The notes under the pieces: generated by a model
Seen by the model: the letters and a program-made list of their open reading frames with translations, nothing else
Database searches by the model: none
What the model was told of the DNA's origin: nothing
Shown here: positions 36,727 to 53,390 of the stretch, piece by piece
How the letters are laid out: every line of letters starts with the position of its first letter
Position numbering within the stretch: the stretch's first letter is position 1
NCBI RefSeq assembly: GCF_958979055.1
Contig: NC_084899.1
Coordinates: forward strand, 25,115,501-25,179,500
Direction: 5' to 3'
Length of the DNA: 64,000 nucleotides
Source: Alnus glutinosa
Lineage: Eukaryota > Streptophyta > Magnoliopsida > Fagales > Betulaceae
Program-made: the position numbers and the translations under genes

Positions 36727-37441
36727 AGCGTATTTCTTGTCAAATTGTAACACTAATGTTATGGATCTAATTATTCTGTGAGTGAGTTTAAAACATCCGA
36801 AGGATTTTGTGGTCAACACTTGTTTTCTCATCTTTTTCCCTTGCTTTTTTCTTTTCTGAAGACTTATGAAATTATTTTTGAGGTTAACCTACTCCCAAAT
36901 TTAATTACTTGTTTCTTTTGGTATAAATTGCATTTGTGGACATTTTAGGATGATGTGCTCGTGGAGTGGAGGAAATGGGAAACAAATTTAGTGTTACTCC
37001 TTGTGCAATTAGGTCAAACAAATGTACTGATTTTTGATTTTATCCAAGCTGCGTCCCAATACGAGTGAGTCCTGTGCGTGTGCATGTGCATGTGCATGTC
37101 CGTCCATAGGAGTGATTTTCTTCTCCTATTCTTACGGATTTTGATATTGACTGCTCAATTATTTCAAACCTCCCAAAAACTCATAATTTCACTTTCAAAA
37201 CTTCAAAACTGAAACAAATATGAGCACTCAGCAATCCCCAGATGGCCAATCAATATAGAGATATATATATATGCATTTGGATTTGGATTTCATAAATATT
37301 GGTTGCTATCATCACCGTTGAAAACTGTTGGTGCACATTCCTCATCCAACGGCCTGAAATTGTCTCCACCCACAAAGCCAAAAGGTATATTTATATTTCC
37401 TCTTCAATCAACCAAGATAGAACAAAGAGCCAAAGAGCCCA
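36727..37441. other. UCH37 3' end and glutathione reductase promoter
   Basis: A tandem of (TGTGCA) units sits near 37078-37100. An AT run at about 37259-37273 lies some 170 bases before the GR start codon and could serve as a TATA region. The rest is UTR-like. No other gene. Confidence 0.5.
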
Positions 37442-43312
<5,871 letters not shown>

Positions 43313-43655
43313 CAATGGTCTAGATCAATCTGATTGCACAGTGTAGCTGCTTTTCTTAAGGTGTGAACCGACAGTTATATTGTTCTTCTGACTTGGATAA
43401 GAAAAAAAAAGTTTGTTTGAGTTCTTCATATTCCTTTTCTTTAAGAAGAAATATAGGAACTTTTTTCACAACAAGACACGAGATTTCTATAAAAGTAGGC
43501 TAGATATTGCTGTATTTTGCACGCCATCATCTATGTCAACAGTGACATAAACACAACTTATCAATACGAAGTTATAAAAAAGAAACGATGTAGACAGAAA
43601 TTTGTACTCATGTTATTGGTTTTACTATATAATGAGAGGTTCATTGTTCATTGGT

Positions 43656-43844
43656 TTTTTTATTTTTTAATGACGAGAAACCCCGTCAAGGCAAGGTCCT
43701 TTTTGGAACCCATTCCTGTCTGGTAAACTCCAGATACACGACCTCGCCTGCAAAAACCGTATATTAGGTAATTGAGGAGACTAGAACAGCCAACCTCGTG
43801 GTATTACACCAAACGAACAACCATTCAAGTTAACCCTCACGGGC
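43656..43844 (-). mobile_element. SINE-like element, antisense
   Basis: Direct repeats CATTGGTTTTT (43649-43659 and 43845-43855) flank a segment whose left edge is T/A-rich (inverted poly-A tail). Read on the minus strand it starts GGCCCGTGAGGGTTAACTTG and holds a box B-like GTTCTAGTCTCC about 60 bases in. The sequence differs from the SINE family at 12030 and 60634. Confidence 0.5.
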
Positions 43845-44588
43845 CATTGGTTTTTATTTGCTTAACTAAGAACTTTCCATAGGGTAGGGGTCAAATAATC
43901 ATTATGTATGCTGCTATAACTTTTTAATTTGTCACTATATTATACTCCTGTGCAAGGTTGCTGATCATTTTAGCTACATGGGTAGGTTGTCATCTGGAAG
44001 ATTGCAGGTAAAATCGTATTTGTGGAATAATAGTAGGAGGATAGTTGGAGAACTTAGAAGCTGACTCGTCATAGTGATTGGGCTTCTCGGGGAAGCATCA
44101 ACAGTTTTTTTAAAGTTTCATGTCGGGAACATCGAAGAAATTAAGCAAAAGAGAGGGGTCTTAAACAGTAATGGTTCCATTACGCTGTCCTATAATTTTG
44201 CACTTATCTGCTTGGTGGTGGATACCTCCAAAAAAATTATTTTTCTTTCTATACCTCTTTGTACATTATCAGTGGAAAACATGTTAGTTGAAGAATAAAC
44301 TTTTGTAACTTATGATTTTACATGTTCGGCAAAGATGTTTTGTTGGAAGATTTATGATTCTGTCATTGTCTTCTTCTCTCTCAAAAATATATCTATAAAA
44401 TATAGGTTTGCAATTTAACTACGTAGGATGGTGTTGGGTGTTGAAATTTGCTCTAAACTTAATGCTTTTAAGTGAAATGTAGGATTAGCAGCTCATCGAT
44501 GCTACTCTTCACATACAACTTACTTACACTTTTTGTTTTTTTTTTTGAGTGGATGAATATAAAAAGTCACTTAAAAAATGTTACATCA

Positions 44589-44866
44589 GCCGATTTAATA
44601 AATGAGAGATCATCTCTCTTCTTTAGAAATCATTTGTTATATGCAGACAAGACTCTTGTTTTCTGCAATGGTTCAAAGAGATCTATCTCAAACCTATTTG
44701 GCTTTCATCACAAGTATGATGCTTCATCAGGTCAGCGCATTAACAAGTCTAAGAGTGCTCTCTTTCTCTCAAGGAAAACAACTGCAGCTATGAAAAATAA
44801 AATTACTCAGATTATTGTGCTAAAAGAACCTCAAATAAGGGGGAAGTTGGCAAAGTTCAAACAGTA
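44589..44866 (+). pseudogene. LINE reverse transcriptase fragment with mutated YADD box
   Basis: One frame reads HLLYADKTLVFCNGSKRSIS followed by SGQRINKSKSALFLSRKT. This matches the catalytic palm of plant LINE reverse transcriptases (LLYADDTLIFC ... SGQ.VNKSKS). The second catalytic Asp of YADD is Lys here, so the copy is dead. No flanking domains or TSD were found. Confidence 0.7.
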
Positions 44867-45412
44867 GACATTAGGATGATACAATCTCTGTTCAAAAAAG
44901 AAAAAGAAAAAGGACGATACAAACAAATTGAAAAATTAGTTTAAACACTTCATTAATCCCGATGCCCTCCACACAAACAAACAAAAAATTAAGATGATTC
45001 CGTATAAGCAAGTGTGGCCAGTCTGTTGGATTTAATTCAGAAAGGGCAACTTCTAAATTCAGCCAAATATGATGGCTAGCTCACAAGGCTAAACTCACAA
45101 GAAAACAACCAAAAAAGAAAATCCGCCAGGTACAAATCCTGGCACAAAAACCTCACTTGGAAATCACAAATTTGTAGCCTGTGGCAATTATCAAGTGATT
45201 CTAAACATAAGCCATGATTTACTCAAATAAATAAAGAATTCCAGACATTACTCCATCCACTAATAATCTGAAACCTCACCCAACCAAAACCCGAGCAAAG
45301 AAAAAGAAGAGATACAATCATTTCATATTGGGGCCTCAGACAAATGATGCTTCCGATATGTGGGGATGAAAGCAGGGCTGAGCGACCAGACATTGAATAT
45401 GTCACATTCGCT

Positions 45413-47110
45413 CTATGCATGAAGGTAGTGATGCAACTTGTACAACAACACTTTTCCACCAGCATTTCCCATGGCCATGAAACCACCGCCGGGACTGAAA
45501 TCCAAACAGCGTGGATAATGTAGGGACTTGTTAAGTGGAGGCCAGTTCGAGAACACAGTAAACGACGGGACATGGATCAACTTTAAACTGTTCTTCTTCA
45601 TGCTAGAAGAAATAGCCAATATTTGAGCATCATTATTAAATTTCAGAAAATCCACTTTGGTGGTTAGATTTTCTATGGTCTTGATAGGTTTTCTCTTGCC
45701 CCCTAAGAACTCCTCTCTGTTATAAATATTAACAATCCCACTGTCTGAACCGGCTGCAAATAGTTTGCCATTTGGGGAAGTGCAGAGAGCCGTACCATTC
45801 ATGCAACCTTCATCTACACCCTTATGGAAGCAAGCCCTCGTTCTCAAATCCCAGTGGTACACCTGGCCATCACCACCAGAGCTCAATAATTGCTGCCCAT
45901 CATCAGCAAAAGCTAAAGACCGAACTGTTCCATTCATCTTTAGTGTCCCTATCAGTTCCTTCGTTTTGGTAGAAACCAGCAAGATATAACCTTCATTTCC
46001 CACAAAGGCAATCGTACTAGAATCAGGGGAAACCTCAAAGAGTTCCAAGCTCCTCTCCTCCCTGCCAACCAGGGGACCTATTTTATCGACTTTTGCTTTT
46101 ACTAAATCGAAGCAGTAGAAGAACTTTCTCCTTCCTGCTATAATAACCTGAGACCCATCAGGTAAGAAAGATGCCTTTCGAACGGGGCAATCATCAAGGA
46201 AGATACTTTGTATCTTGGTATTGCGTTTGCCATCAATTTGAAAAAATCTGAGCCCTCGATCCAATCCTGAAACAAGTAGCAATTGAGCATTTCGATGGAA
46301 CTGAACTGAATTTATTGGACCCTTAGAAGGATCCTCTACATTTGCATCTACAAGTCTTGAGTATTCAAGAAGTCCAGGCAACAATTTTGTACTGCTTTTC
46401 ACAACAAGGTCTTCATTTGTTCGAAGGATATCTTCAACAACTTCAACATCCTCGTAACCACGGGCCACTACTGCCCCATTTTCTTCATCCGATGACTCAT
46501 CATCAAAAGATGAATCATGCTTTGCCCATGAATCGAATTGGGCCCACTCTGTTCTGGGGTTCAGCTTAGCATGTTGGGCCCTCAATCTCGATACATACTC
46601 TGAACCAGAAATTAAACTCTCATCCTCTTCCTTCCTCAGTTTCCTTAATCTGTTAACTTGAGCAATATTTATTTTGGTTTTTTGCTCTTCCTCATCTGCC
46701 CATACAGGTTTTCTTGGCTTAGTTTCCTCCTCATCATTACTTCTTTCTAAGAATTCTCCATCCTCTTCATAAACAGAGAGCATACTATTTGCAGAACGGT
46801 CCATGAAAAACAAAGCAGAACCTTTCTCAGCTCTGTCTTGAATGTCCTCATCTTCCTTCCCAAACTCAACAGGGGAATACAGAGAACCAAACAAAGAGTT
46901 CTCCAGCTTCTTCATTTCTCTTTCTTGCTCAATTACCAACTTCTCATCCTCTTCCTTGCGTTCTTTCTTTCTCTTATTCACCCTTAAAACATCCAAATCT
47001 CCATTTCCGGTGTCTTCATTCCCTGGCAGAAATGAAGGCTCATCAGCATCCACCCTTTTTGTCTTGTTGGCTCTACTTTTAGGGAGAATCTTTTGAGATA
47101 TTAAACTCAT
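45413..47110 (-). CDS. UTP18: U3 snoRNA-associated protein UTP18 (WD40 repeat)
   Basis: A single coding exon encodes 565 residues. The N-terminal half is highly charged (KKERKEEDEK near 50, several Glu/Asp-rich stretches), with EWAQFDSWAKHDSSFDDES near residues 190-210. From about residue 260 a WD40 propeller begins: GPINSVQFHRNAQLLLVSGL, VRKASFLPDGSQVIIAG, GTVRSLAFADDGQQLLSSGG with YHWDLR, and a final CLDFSPGGGFMAMGNAGGKV. Order and length fit UTP18, a subunit of the small-subunit processome that acts with U3 snoRNA in nucleolar 18S rRNA processing. An acceptor site sits 23 bases before the ATG (intron end at 47134), and a matching donor lies near 48634, so a 1.5-kb 5' UTR intron is likely. 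A telo-box lies upstream, as in many ribosome-biogenesis genes. Confidence 0.93.
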   Translation of the reverse strand: MSLISQKILPKSRANKTKRVDADEPSFLPGNEDTGNGDLDVLRVNKRKKERKEEDEKLVIEQEREMKKLENSLFGSLYSPVEFGKEDEDIQDRAEKGSALFFMDRSANSMLSVYEEDGEFLERSNDEEETKPRKPVWADEEEQKTKINIAQVNRLRKLRKEEDESLISGSEYVSRLRAQHAKLNPRTEWAQFDSWAKHDSSFDDESSDEENGAVVARGYEDVEVVEDILRTNEDLVVKSSTKLLPGLLEYSRLVDANVEDPSKGPINSVQFHRNAQLLLVSGLDRGLRFFQIDGKRNTKIQSIFLDDCPVRKASFLPDGSQVIIAGRRKFFYCFDLVKAKVDKIGPLVGREERSLELFEVSPDSSTIAFVGNEGYILLVSTKTKELIGTLKMNGTVRSLAFADDGQQLLSSGGDGQVYHWDLRTRACFHKGVDEGCMNGTALCTSPNGKLFAAGSDSGIVNIYNREEFLGGKRKPIKTIENLTTKVDFLKFNNDAQILAISSSMKKNSLKLIHVPSFTVFSNWPPLNKSLHYPRCLDFSPGGGFMAMGNAGGKVLLYKLHHYLHA

Positions 47111-48149
47111 CTTTCACAAGACAAATCCTGCCTCTGCAAAACCAAAGTGCAATTTGATTGACATACAATTCAACAGCCAAAAGATTTGTAGCTTTGGAAA
47201 TTTTATAGTAAATAAATCATAGTTTACTCTAAAAAATATATCAAGTAATGGAAATTTAGTGCTCAGGGCTAAACATAAATTCTTTTTCATGTTGATCCAC
47301 CGTCTACGTAAAATTTTGAACAACTAAGACAAATATTAATTCCAGACTACGAAATATGAAACTAAATTTCTTAGAGCATTCCCGATTAAATACACACAGC
47401 CAAAACCAAAATACAGGTCAGAAAGGCTGCCATACGGGGCATTGTATAGTTGAACCTGTACAAAACCTAGAGAACTTGTATACATCTAAAAGCTACAGCA
47501 AGATGGAAAACACACACTGGTAAAGATTTATAGTTCTGAACAACACACCTAGAACAGGTCAGGTTTCTTACAAGCGAAACCTACTTCCTCCAATGCGACT
47601 AATTTAAATAGTCAAGTGACACGACTTGACCCGCATAACACATTTAATAAATAGGTGATAGCTCGTGTTGGATTAACCTATTATAATAAACTATTATTGC
47701 ATTGCGACAGCCATTTATCCAATAGGTCAATACATGTGAAGCCATGAATCTTAGACACTTGACACGCAATGCAAATCTTTATCAAGGTAAGTCATCACAT
47801 AATATAGAGATGATAAAACAATTATAATAACTGAAGAACTGAGAAAACAACTTAAAAATGAGAAAGACAACTGATAATGATAGGAACGTAACAGAAAATG
47901 ACAAAAGAGATATCCCCAAATTCACGCTTCAAAGTCTCTAATATAGGAAGATCTTCTGATAGAGGGGCTAATAAACTTATATGATAAATAAATAAATCAC
48001 AGCATCATTCTTGAATCACAGTCTCTTTATCAATAGTCAAAGTTTTCCGCCAAGGTTGAGCAGATGTATACTTCTAACTCCAAACCCAAACCCAAATCCA
48101 AACCCTAAACCCTACACGCAGAATCAAACCCTATCCCTCCCCAAATACT

Positions 48150-48455
48150 CCCTCAGAACTGAAGACTAGTTTTCAACAATCACATTCAGACAAGGCTGAA
48201 ACTTATTTATATCATGTTCAATCATCGGGAGCAACAATCTGGCAACCAACAAAAAGTCCACACACACAAGGACGACCGAATCAACTCAGTTAATCCCTCC
48301 CCCACTCCACCCCCACCACCACCACACACACACAAATGACTAATATAACAACAGAAACACAAAATAAGTATGCTCCCTCATAAGTCAGAACTGAAGACTA
48401 GTTTTCGACAACCATATTCAGACAAGGCTGAAACTTATTTATATCAAGTTCAAAC
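48150..48455. repeat. Duplicated block in the UTP18 leader intron
   Basis: About 75 bp (AGAACTGAAGACTAGTTTTC ... GACAAGGCTGAAACTTATTT ... AGTTCAA) occur at 48150-48222 and again at 48378-48455, about 228 bp apart and with few differences. Confidence 0.75.
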
Positions 48456-48870
48456 TAAAATTTGAAAATGCTGAGCCTCTTTTACAATCGGAGTTGACAT
48501 TTCTGAAACACCATTTCTGAACACCAACATAAGCCGAAAACCCATCAAGATAACAACTCTTATTTCCTCTATAATATACACAAAAGAGAGAGCATAGCTG
48601 CGTAGATAATCAGAGATTAGAGAGAGGGATATACCCTGGTGTCGCTCGGTCGGACGGAAGGAGTCGACGGACGGACGAACGGTGTGTTGTCGACGGGCGA
48701 CGACGGCTGAACTGTGAAATGAAGGCCGCGGGAACTGTGAAAGCCGTGAGTGAAGGACCGAAGCTCCGAAGGTGAAGCTGTGAAGTGTGAATCTGTAGAC
48801 TGTGAATCCGTGAGGCGCAGAGGCGGGAAAGTAAATCGGTTTTCTAAGAAAAGTGAAAAAGTGACGCGGC

Positions 48871-48879
48871 TAGGGTTTT
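48871..48879 (-). promoter_or_regulatory. Telo-box (AAAACCCTA) upstream of UTP18
   Basis: Minus-strand AAAACCCTA lies about 240 bases upstream of the inferred UTP18 leader donor. Telo-boxes are enriched in plant promoters of ribosome-biogenesis and translation genes, which fits UTP18. The role is inferred. Confidence 0.4.
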
Positions 48880-48992
48880 CTTTCGAGTTTCGTGCGGCTT
48901 CTATAATGAGGAAAAAATTATTTTTCCTTCTAATTGTGTTCGTTTATGACCCGAACGGCCGAACCAAATAAGCCTAGACTCAAAAGTTAAAC

Positions 48993-49341
48993 TGTCATAG
49001 GTATGTTAGTAGCGGGCTTAGTGTTATGAGCATAATAGCATTGGCCTTTGCCTTAGGAATATAATGGGCCTTTGGCCTTATTAGTTTGGTAAGCCTTTAA
49101 ATGGGTTTATATAAACAAGACCAATAAATGGTTTTAGGCATTCAAGTTGTAATTCAGTCTTGACTGAAAATGGAGGGAAAGTACCTCGAATCACTCACGG
49201 AGGTTTTAGGCATCCTCGAATTTGCCTAATTTCAGTATAATATCATTTTTCAATTTTATTGTTTTTCATTGATATTACATTTCTTCCATTCCATTTCCAT
49301 TTTCCTTGTTCAATTTCCATTTCAGTAATCTGCGTGTTACA
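48993..49341 (+). repeat. Left LTR of the gag-only retroelement
   Basis: 349 bp, TG..CA termini, 5' flank TAAAC. It begins about 360 bases upstream (relative to UTP18) of the inferred UTP18 first-exon donor and points away from that gene. Confidence 0.9.
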
Positions 49342-49411
49342 AATTGGTTTCAGAGCCTCTGAACCAACTGCCCACTCTGATTTCCTGTCTGTGAGAACCC
49401 GATTTAACACC

Positions 49412-50344
49412 ATGGCTGAAGAAAATCAAGCTCGATCTCTAGTTGATACCATTACCCGTGACCAATTGACGGAAGAAGCCTTGCAAGCTCACAGTGCTCA
49501 TCAAACTGACTGGAACAACAAGACTACTACCCAGATCCAGAATTTGCAAACGGATATGTTGAAACTGCAGAGGAATCAGGAGGAGATGAAGCTCCATTTT
49601 GAGACTCAATTTCAGCGTATTCAGGACATGATCTCGGGAATTCCTGGGTTCAATGCGCGGGGTAAGGAGAAGGAAATGTTTCCTCCGCTGGTTACTCAGC
49701 CTCTAAGTCTAGAAGGAGGTGAAACGTCCGGGAAGGAAATCATGAAGCCGATATCTGTTCGGCTGGACTTTTCCCTATTCGATGGGGAAGATCCAGAAAC
49801 GTGGTGTTGCAGAGCCGAAGAATTTTTTGTGTATTACAATATTCCGGCAGAGCAACGACTATCCATTTCTGCTTTCCATATGGTCGGCGAGGCTAATCTA
49901 TGGTTCAGGGAATTACGATCTAGAAAAAGTGTGATTGATTGGGAAGGTTTGGTGCGGTCTATTCACGCAAAATACTCGGTTCATGAGAAGCTAGAAGACT
50001 TAGCCCTCATTCACTTTTTCGATCCAAATGAAGAAGAGAAGAAAGACGTTGATCCACAACACACAATCATTCCAGAACCAGCTCCGATTGGCGCCACAAA
50101 CCACATCCTAATTCCAGAACCTGATCAAGCTGGAAATCCATTGCAAACAGAAATTACAGCAACATATGAGCTAATTCCTAAACTACAAACTTCAGACTCT
50201 ATCGTGGAGATGCCATTTTCAAATTGGGGAGTGCCTAGTGTGCTTCTATCTCTGTCCTCCACTAAGGATGCGGTGGATGTTGTTCTTTTCAAACACCGTT
50301 GGCGTTGGAAATGTGTGAAAAAAAGAAGGGGATGTGGTGGCTGA
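49412..50344 (+). CDS. Gag-like polyprotein fragment of the LTR element
   Basis: The ATG at 49412 opens a 310-residue frame. Residues about 35-75 are predicted coiled coil (IQNLQTDMLKLQRNQEEMKL). Residues about 112-200 match the retrotransposon Gag domain of Ty3/gypsy elements: LFDGEDPETWCCRAEEFF, LSISAFHMVGEANLWFREL and WEGLVRSIHAKYS. The domain stops where the usual L..L.Q.GSV..Y block should follow, and no CCHC zinc knuckle is present. The remaining 100 residues (DPQHTIIPEPAPIG onward, then a basic KKRRGCGG end) do not look like gag and may be of other origin. In a complete element Gag packages the RNA; this truncated form may or may not do so. Confidence 0.75.
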   Translation: MAEENQARSLVDTITRDQLTEEALQAHSAHQTDWNNKTTTQIQNLQTDMLKLQRNQEEMKLHFETQFQRIQDMISGIPGFNARGKEKEMFPPLVTQPLSLEGGETSGKEIMKPISVRLDFSLFDGEDPETWCCRAEEFFVYYNIPAEQRLSISAFHMVGEANLWFRELRSRKSVIDWEGLVRSIHAKYSVHEKLEDLALIHFFDPNEEEKKDVDPQHTIIPEPAPIGATNHILIPEPDQAGNPLQTEITATYELIPKLQTSDSIVEMPFSNWGVPSVLLSLSSTKDAVDVVLFKHRWRWKCVKKRRGCGG

Positions 50345-50881
50345 AGGGGAAGCGCAGACATGCCGCTGTTGCCGGAGCCGCGCTGGACAGAGATCCGGAG
50401 GTCGAGAAATCGGGTTGGGGGCGGACAACTTGGACCAGCACCACCACCAACACCACCAGAGCCTTTCTCTTGCACACATTGCAACTTGTACGTGAAGATG
50501 GATGGGGAAGAAACGTTCATTGAAGTACCTCGAAGATGGCTACGTGGCAATTGGATATTGGCATGGAAAAGCAAGAGGTAACTTGGCTGCGTGGCTGAAT
50601 GGGCTTCACTCCTCTAACATGGCTGAAGGGCAGATTGGTAAAGTAATGGAAGAGCTGGAAATTGCATGAAGCTTCATCAGGAGATAAAGTGACGTGTTAA
50701 GGATAAGGAACCAATATTGCTACGTGTCATCCTGCATCATCATGATGCTGAAGCCTCTAGAAGCAGCATTGAGAAGGAGCTGTTTTTGTGGTATAGTGGG
50801 CTTATTTTTTCAGTTTATCTTTTAAATGTAATCATCATAATAATCGCACTTTGTGGGCAAAGTGCTTAAAGGGGTGGGTAG

Positions 50882-51231
50882 TGTCATAGGTATATTAGTA
50901 GTGGGCTTAGTGTTATGAGCATAATAGCATTGGGCCTTTGCCTTAGTAATATAATGGGCTTTTGGCCTTATTAGTTTGGTAAGCCTTTAAATAGGTTTAT
51001 ATAAACAAGACCAGTAAATAGTTTTAGGCATTCAAGTTGTAATTCAGTCTTGGCTGAAAATGGAGGGGAAGTACCTCGAATCACTCACGGAGGTTTTAGG
51101 CATCCTCGAATTTGCATAATTTCAGTATAATATCATTTTCCAATTTTATTGTTTTTCATTGATATTACATTTCTTCCATTCCATTTCCATTTTCCTTGTT
51201 CAATTTCCATTTCAGTAATCTGCGTGTTACA
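50882..51231 (+). repeat. Right LTR of the gag-only retroelement
   Basis: 350 bp, preceded by the purine tract and followed by TAAAC. It is nearly identical to the left LTR, indicating a relatively young insertion. Confidence 0.9.
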
Positions 51232-51892
51232 TAAACCCTATAAATTTGCATCGTGTTCATGTCGAATTCGCGACTCATGTCAAAATTTATCGACCCTTAT
51301 ACCCTCTCATAGAGCTCTAAATAACAACTAGTTATTCCAAAACCCTAACTCTCAATCAAAATTCAATTAACCATGATTTCCAATAAAATTTTTTTTTTTC
51401 GACGTATAATTTTACGATATAAATTTTCAACAATTTATTGTTAGCATCGCTATTATGTTGAGCTCGCTTTGTAACATTTTTAGGACAATTCTTTTTTTAT
51501 TATTTTTAGCAGAAAATAAAAAGTATTAATAAATCGCTTAAAACACAAAATACTCGTAAATTACTCTTACTTTTATTTCACATCGCAACTAAGAAAAAAT
51601 AAATAAAAAACTACTCCAAATTTTTTTTACCAAACAAACCCAATCAATGGCACAATTTGGAATCTCTTTCATCCAACCTTTGATTAATATCTAGCTAGTT
51701 TATCAACTACAACGCTAACTTCCCTCTTCACATGGCAAAATTACCAAAATTGCAAAGTATTCAAAACACTTGTAATAATATTCATCCACAAGTTGACCAA
51801 AACTACCCCATGACATAGTTATTTTAAATTACAAAAATATACCTCTAAATAAATAAATAAATAAAATTAATATACAAATAGAAAAAGTTTAA

Positions 51893-53359
51893 TTAATGAG
51901 AAGTCAGGCGTAGTTGGTTGAGGTGGTGGTGGATATCCGAAGGGTGATCATCATCGAGCTTTGGGCGTTCAGGCTGCACCCAACGCCCATCCTTGCTCCT
52001 CACCATGCCCTTGTTCTCATCTTGCCTCCAGTAAGGCGGGACCAAGTAATGGTCTTTCAAGAAATCACACGCCTTGTTCACCAGTGCAGGATCTCTTCCA
52101 CTTGCTAGCACAAATCTATGCCCTTTCCCATGGTATCTGCACATATAACTCAACCAAATTAAAGGATCCCTCGTTACAAATCTTTAAATTAATCACCACC
52201 ATTCCTCCATTCCATTCAAACCAATTTTGTTGTTTAAATTGCTAGCAATTCGTACACTAAATATGAGAGAGCTCTAATAGAGTTTACTAGTATGCTCGAG
52301 CAAGTTTCGGACAGCCTATCTACGAAGAAGCTATCTCACATTCGCTACCCAAATTCAGACAACAAATTACTAAAAGTTCAGATGCCGACCTTATAATTTA
52401 TAAGTCTATATGCTATATATACAACTATCTCTTATTTATACAGTTGTTTATAAATTATTTCGTCAATTTAAGTTCCTAGGACATTTTCCAATGTAGGGGT
52501 GTACTACCCGTTCCAAGACCCCACTGAATCCAAAGTCCACCTAACAAGAATGGACAAATACTCGATATTCAAAGAACTTGACAGATTGCCATGAATCTTA
52601 TGAGTAGAAAAAAATGGTTGCCATGAGCGGTAAAGATTTGACCTTCCTTTTAATGAAAAGTTTGAGACCCGAACCCTTTTTTTTCTAGGCATACACGGGT
52701 TCATTTTAATGTGGACAATTTTTTTTAAAAAAATTTAATTGGGTCTGAATTTTTTTTCTTTCAATTTGATATGCATGTATTCGTAAATAAATGCAAGTAA
52801 TTCTCATATATTTTATTAAAATTACAAGTAATTTTCATGTGCTCTATTAAAAAAATTTAAATGAATGTGATAATTAAAAGTACATATCAAAATCATATGT
52901 ATTTTGAATATAAGTCATTTTAATAAATTGGACACTAAAAAACAAAATATTTTTGAATAAAAACTTTGTTCCTTAAACTAATTAAAGACTCGAAAGAAAG
53001 AAATTAACGGGCCACCTCCACTATTCTTTATAATCAACTAGCATCAAATTAATCGATTGTAAGCTATTCTGACTACGATCCTAATTATAGTATAATGTCT
53101 AGTATTTTTAGTAAGAATCTTATATATATTATATATTGTGTCACAACCATCCCCATTCATAATTAACTATTGACGATAGAAACTAGTGTGATTAATTAAT
53201 CATCTTAATTGGCTCTTTTTTTAATGACTTCCACGCAAGTTCTAGTTTTAATACAAATGAAAAGAGATCTCCATGTTTGAATAACATATCTGAGTCCTAT
53301 AGATTCCATACATTTAACTTATAGTTTCTTGTCACGTTTGTTCAGCCTAATTAGTTGTT

Positions 53360-53390
<31 letters not shown>

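Larger units (their letters stand above)
43313..45412. other. Spacer between GR and UTP18 (convergent 3' ends)
   Basis: The two genes converge, so this region holds both 3' UTRs. Between them lie a SINE (43656-43844), a degenerate LINE reverse transcriptase fragment (44589-44866) and AT-rich sequence. No intact gene seen. Confidence 0.65.
47111..48992. other. UTP18 leader: 5' UTR intron, first exon and promoter
   Basis: On the minus strand CACCAGG/GTATATCC (intron start 48634) and TTTTGCAG/AGGCAGG (intron end 47134) delimit a plausible 1,501-bp UTR intron. It contains a telomere-like AAACCCTAAACCCTA stretch near 48100-48114 and a duplicated block (48150-48455). The GC-richer 48640-48850 should be first exon and core promoter. 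Confidence 0.55.
48993..51231 (+). mobile_element. Non-autonomous LTR retrotransposon with gag only (TR-GAG type)
   Basis: Two LTRs, 48993-49341 (349 bp) and 50882-51231 (350 bp), both start TGTCATAGG and end GTGTTACA. By eye they differ at about 11 positions and one indel (near 3%). The 5-bp target duplication TAAAC flanks the whole (48988-48992 and 51232-51236). A primer-binding site TGGTTTCAGAGCC follows the left LTR closely (one mismatch to the initiator-tRNA type TGGTATCAGAGCC). A purine tract AAAGGGGTGGGTA precedes the right LTR. Only a gag-like ORF is inside; there is no protease, reverse transcriptase, RNase H or integrase. This matches the class described as TR-GAG. It must be mobilised in trans by an autonomous, probably Ty3/gypsy, element. 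Confidence 0.9.

Noticed and set aside
48088-48114. Interstitial telomere array
   Set aside because: Only about two CCCTAAA units plus CCCAAAC variants; too short for a telomeric repeat, better read as telo-box-like motif.
50246-50574. Overlapping minus-strand ORFs in the LTR element
   Set aside because: Antisense to the gag ORF and its downstream non-coding part, with conflicting frames and no motif.
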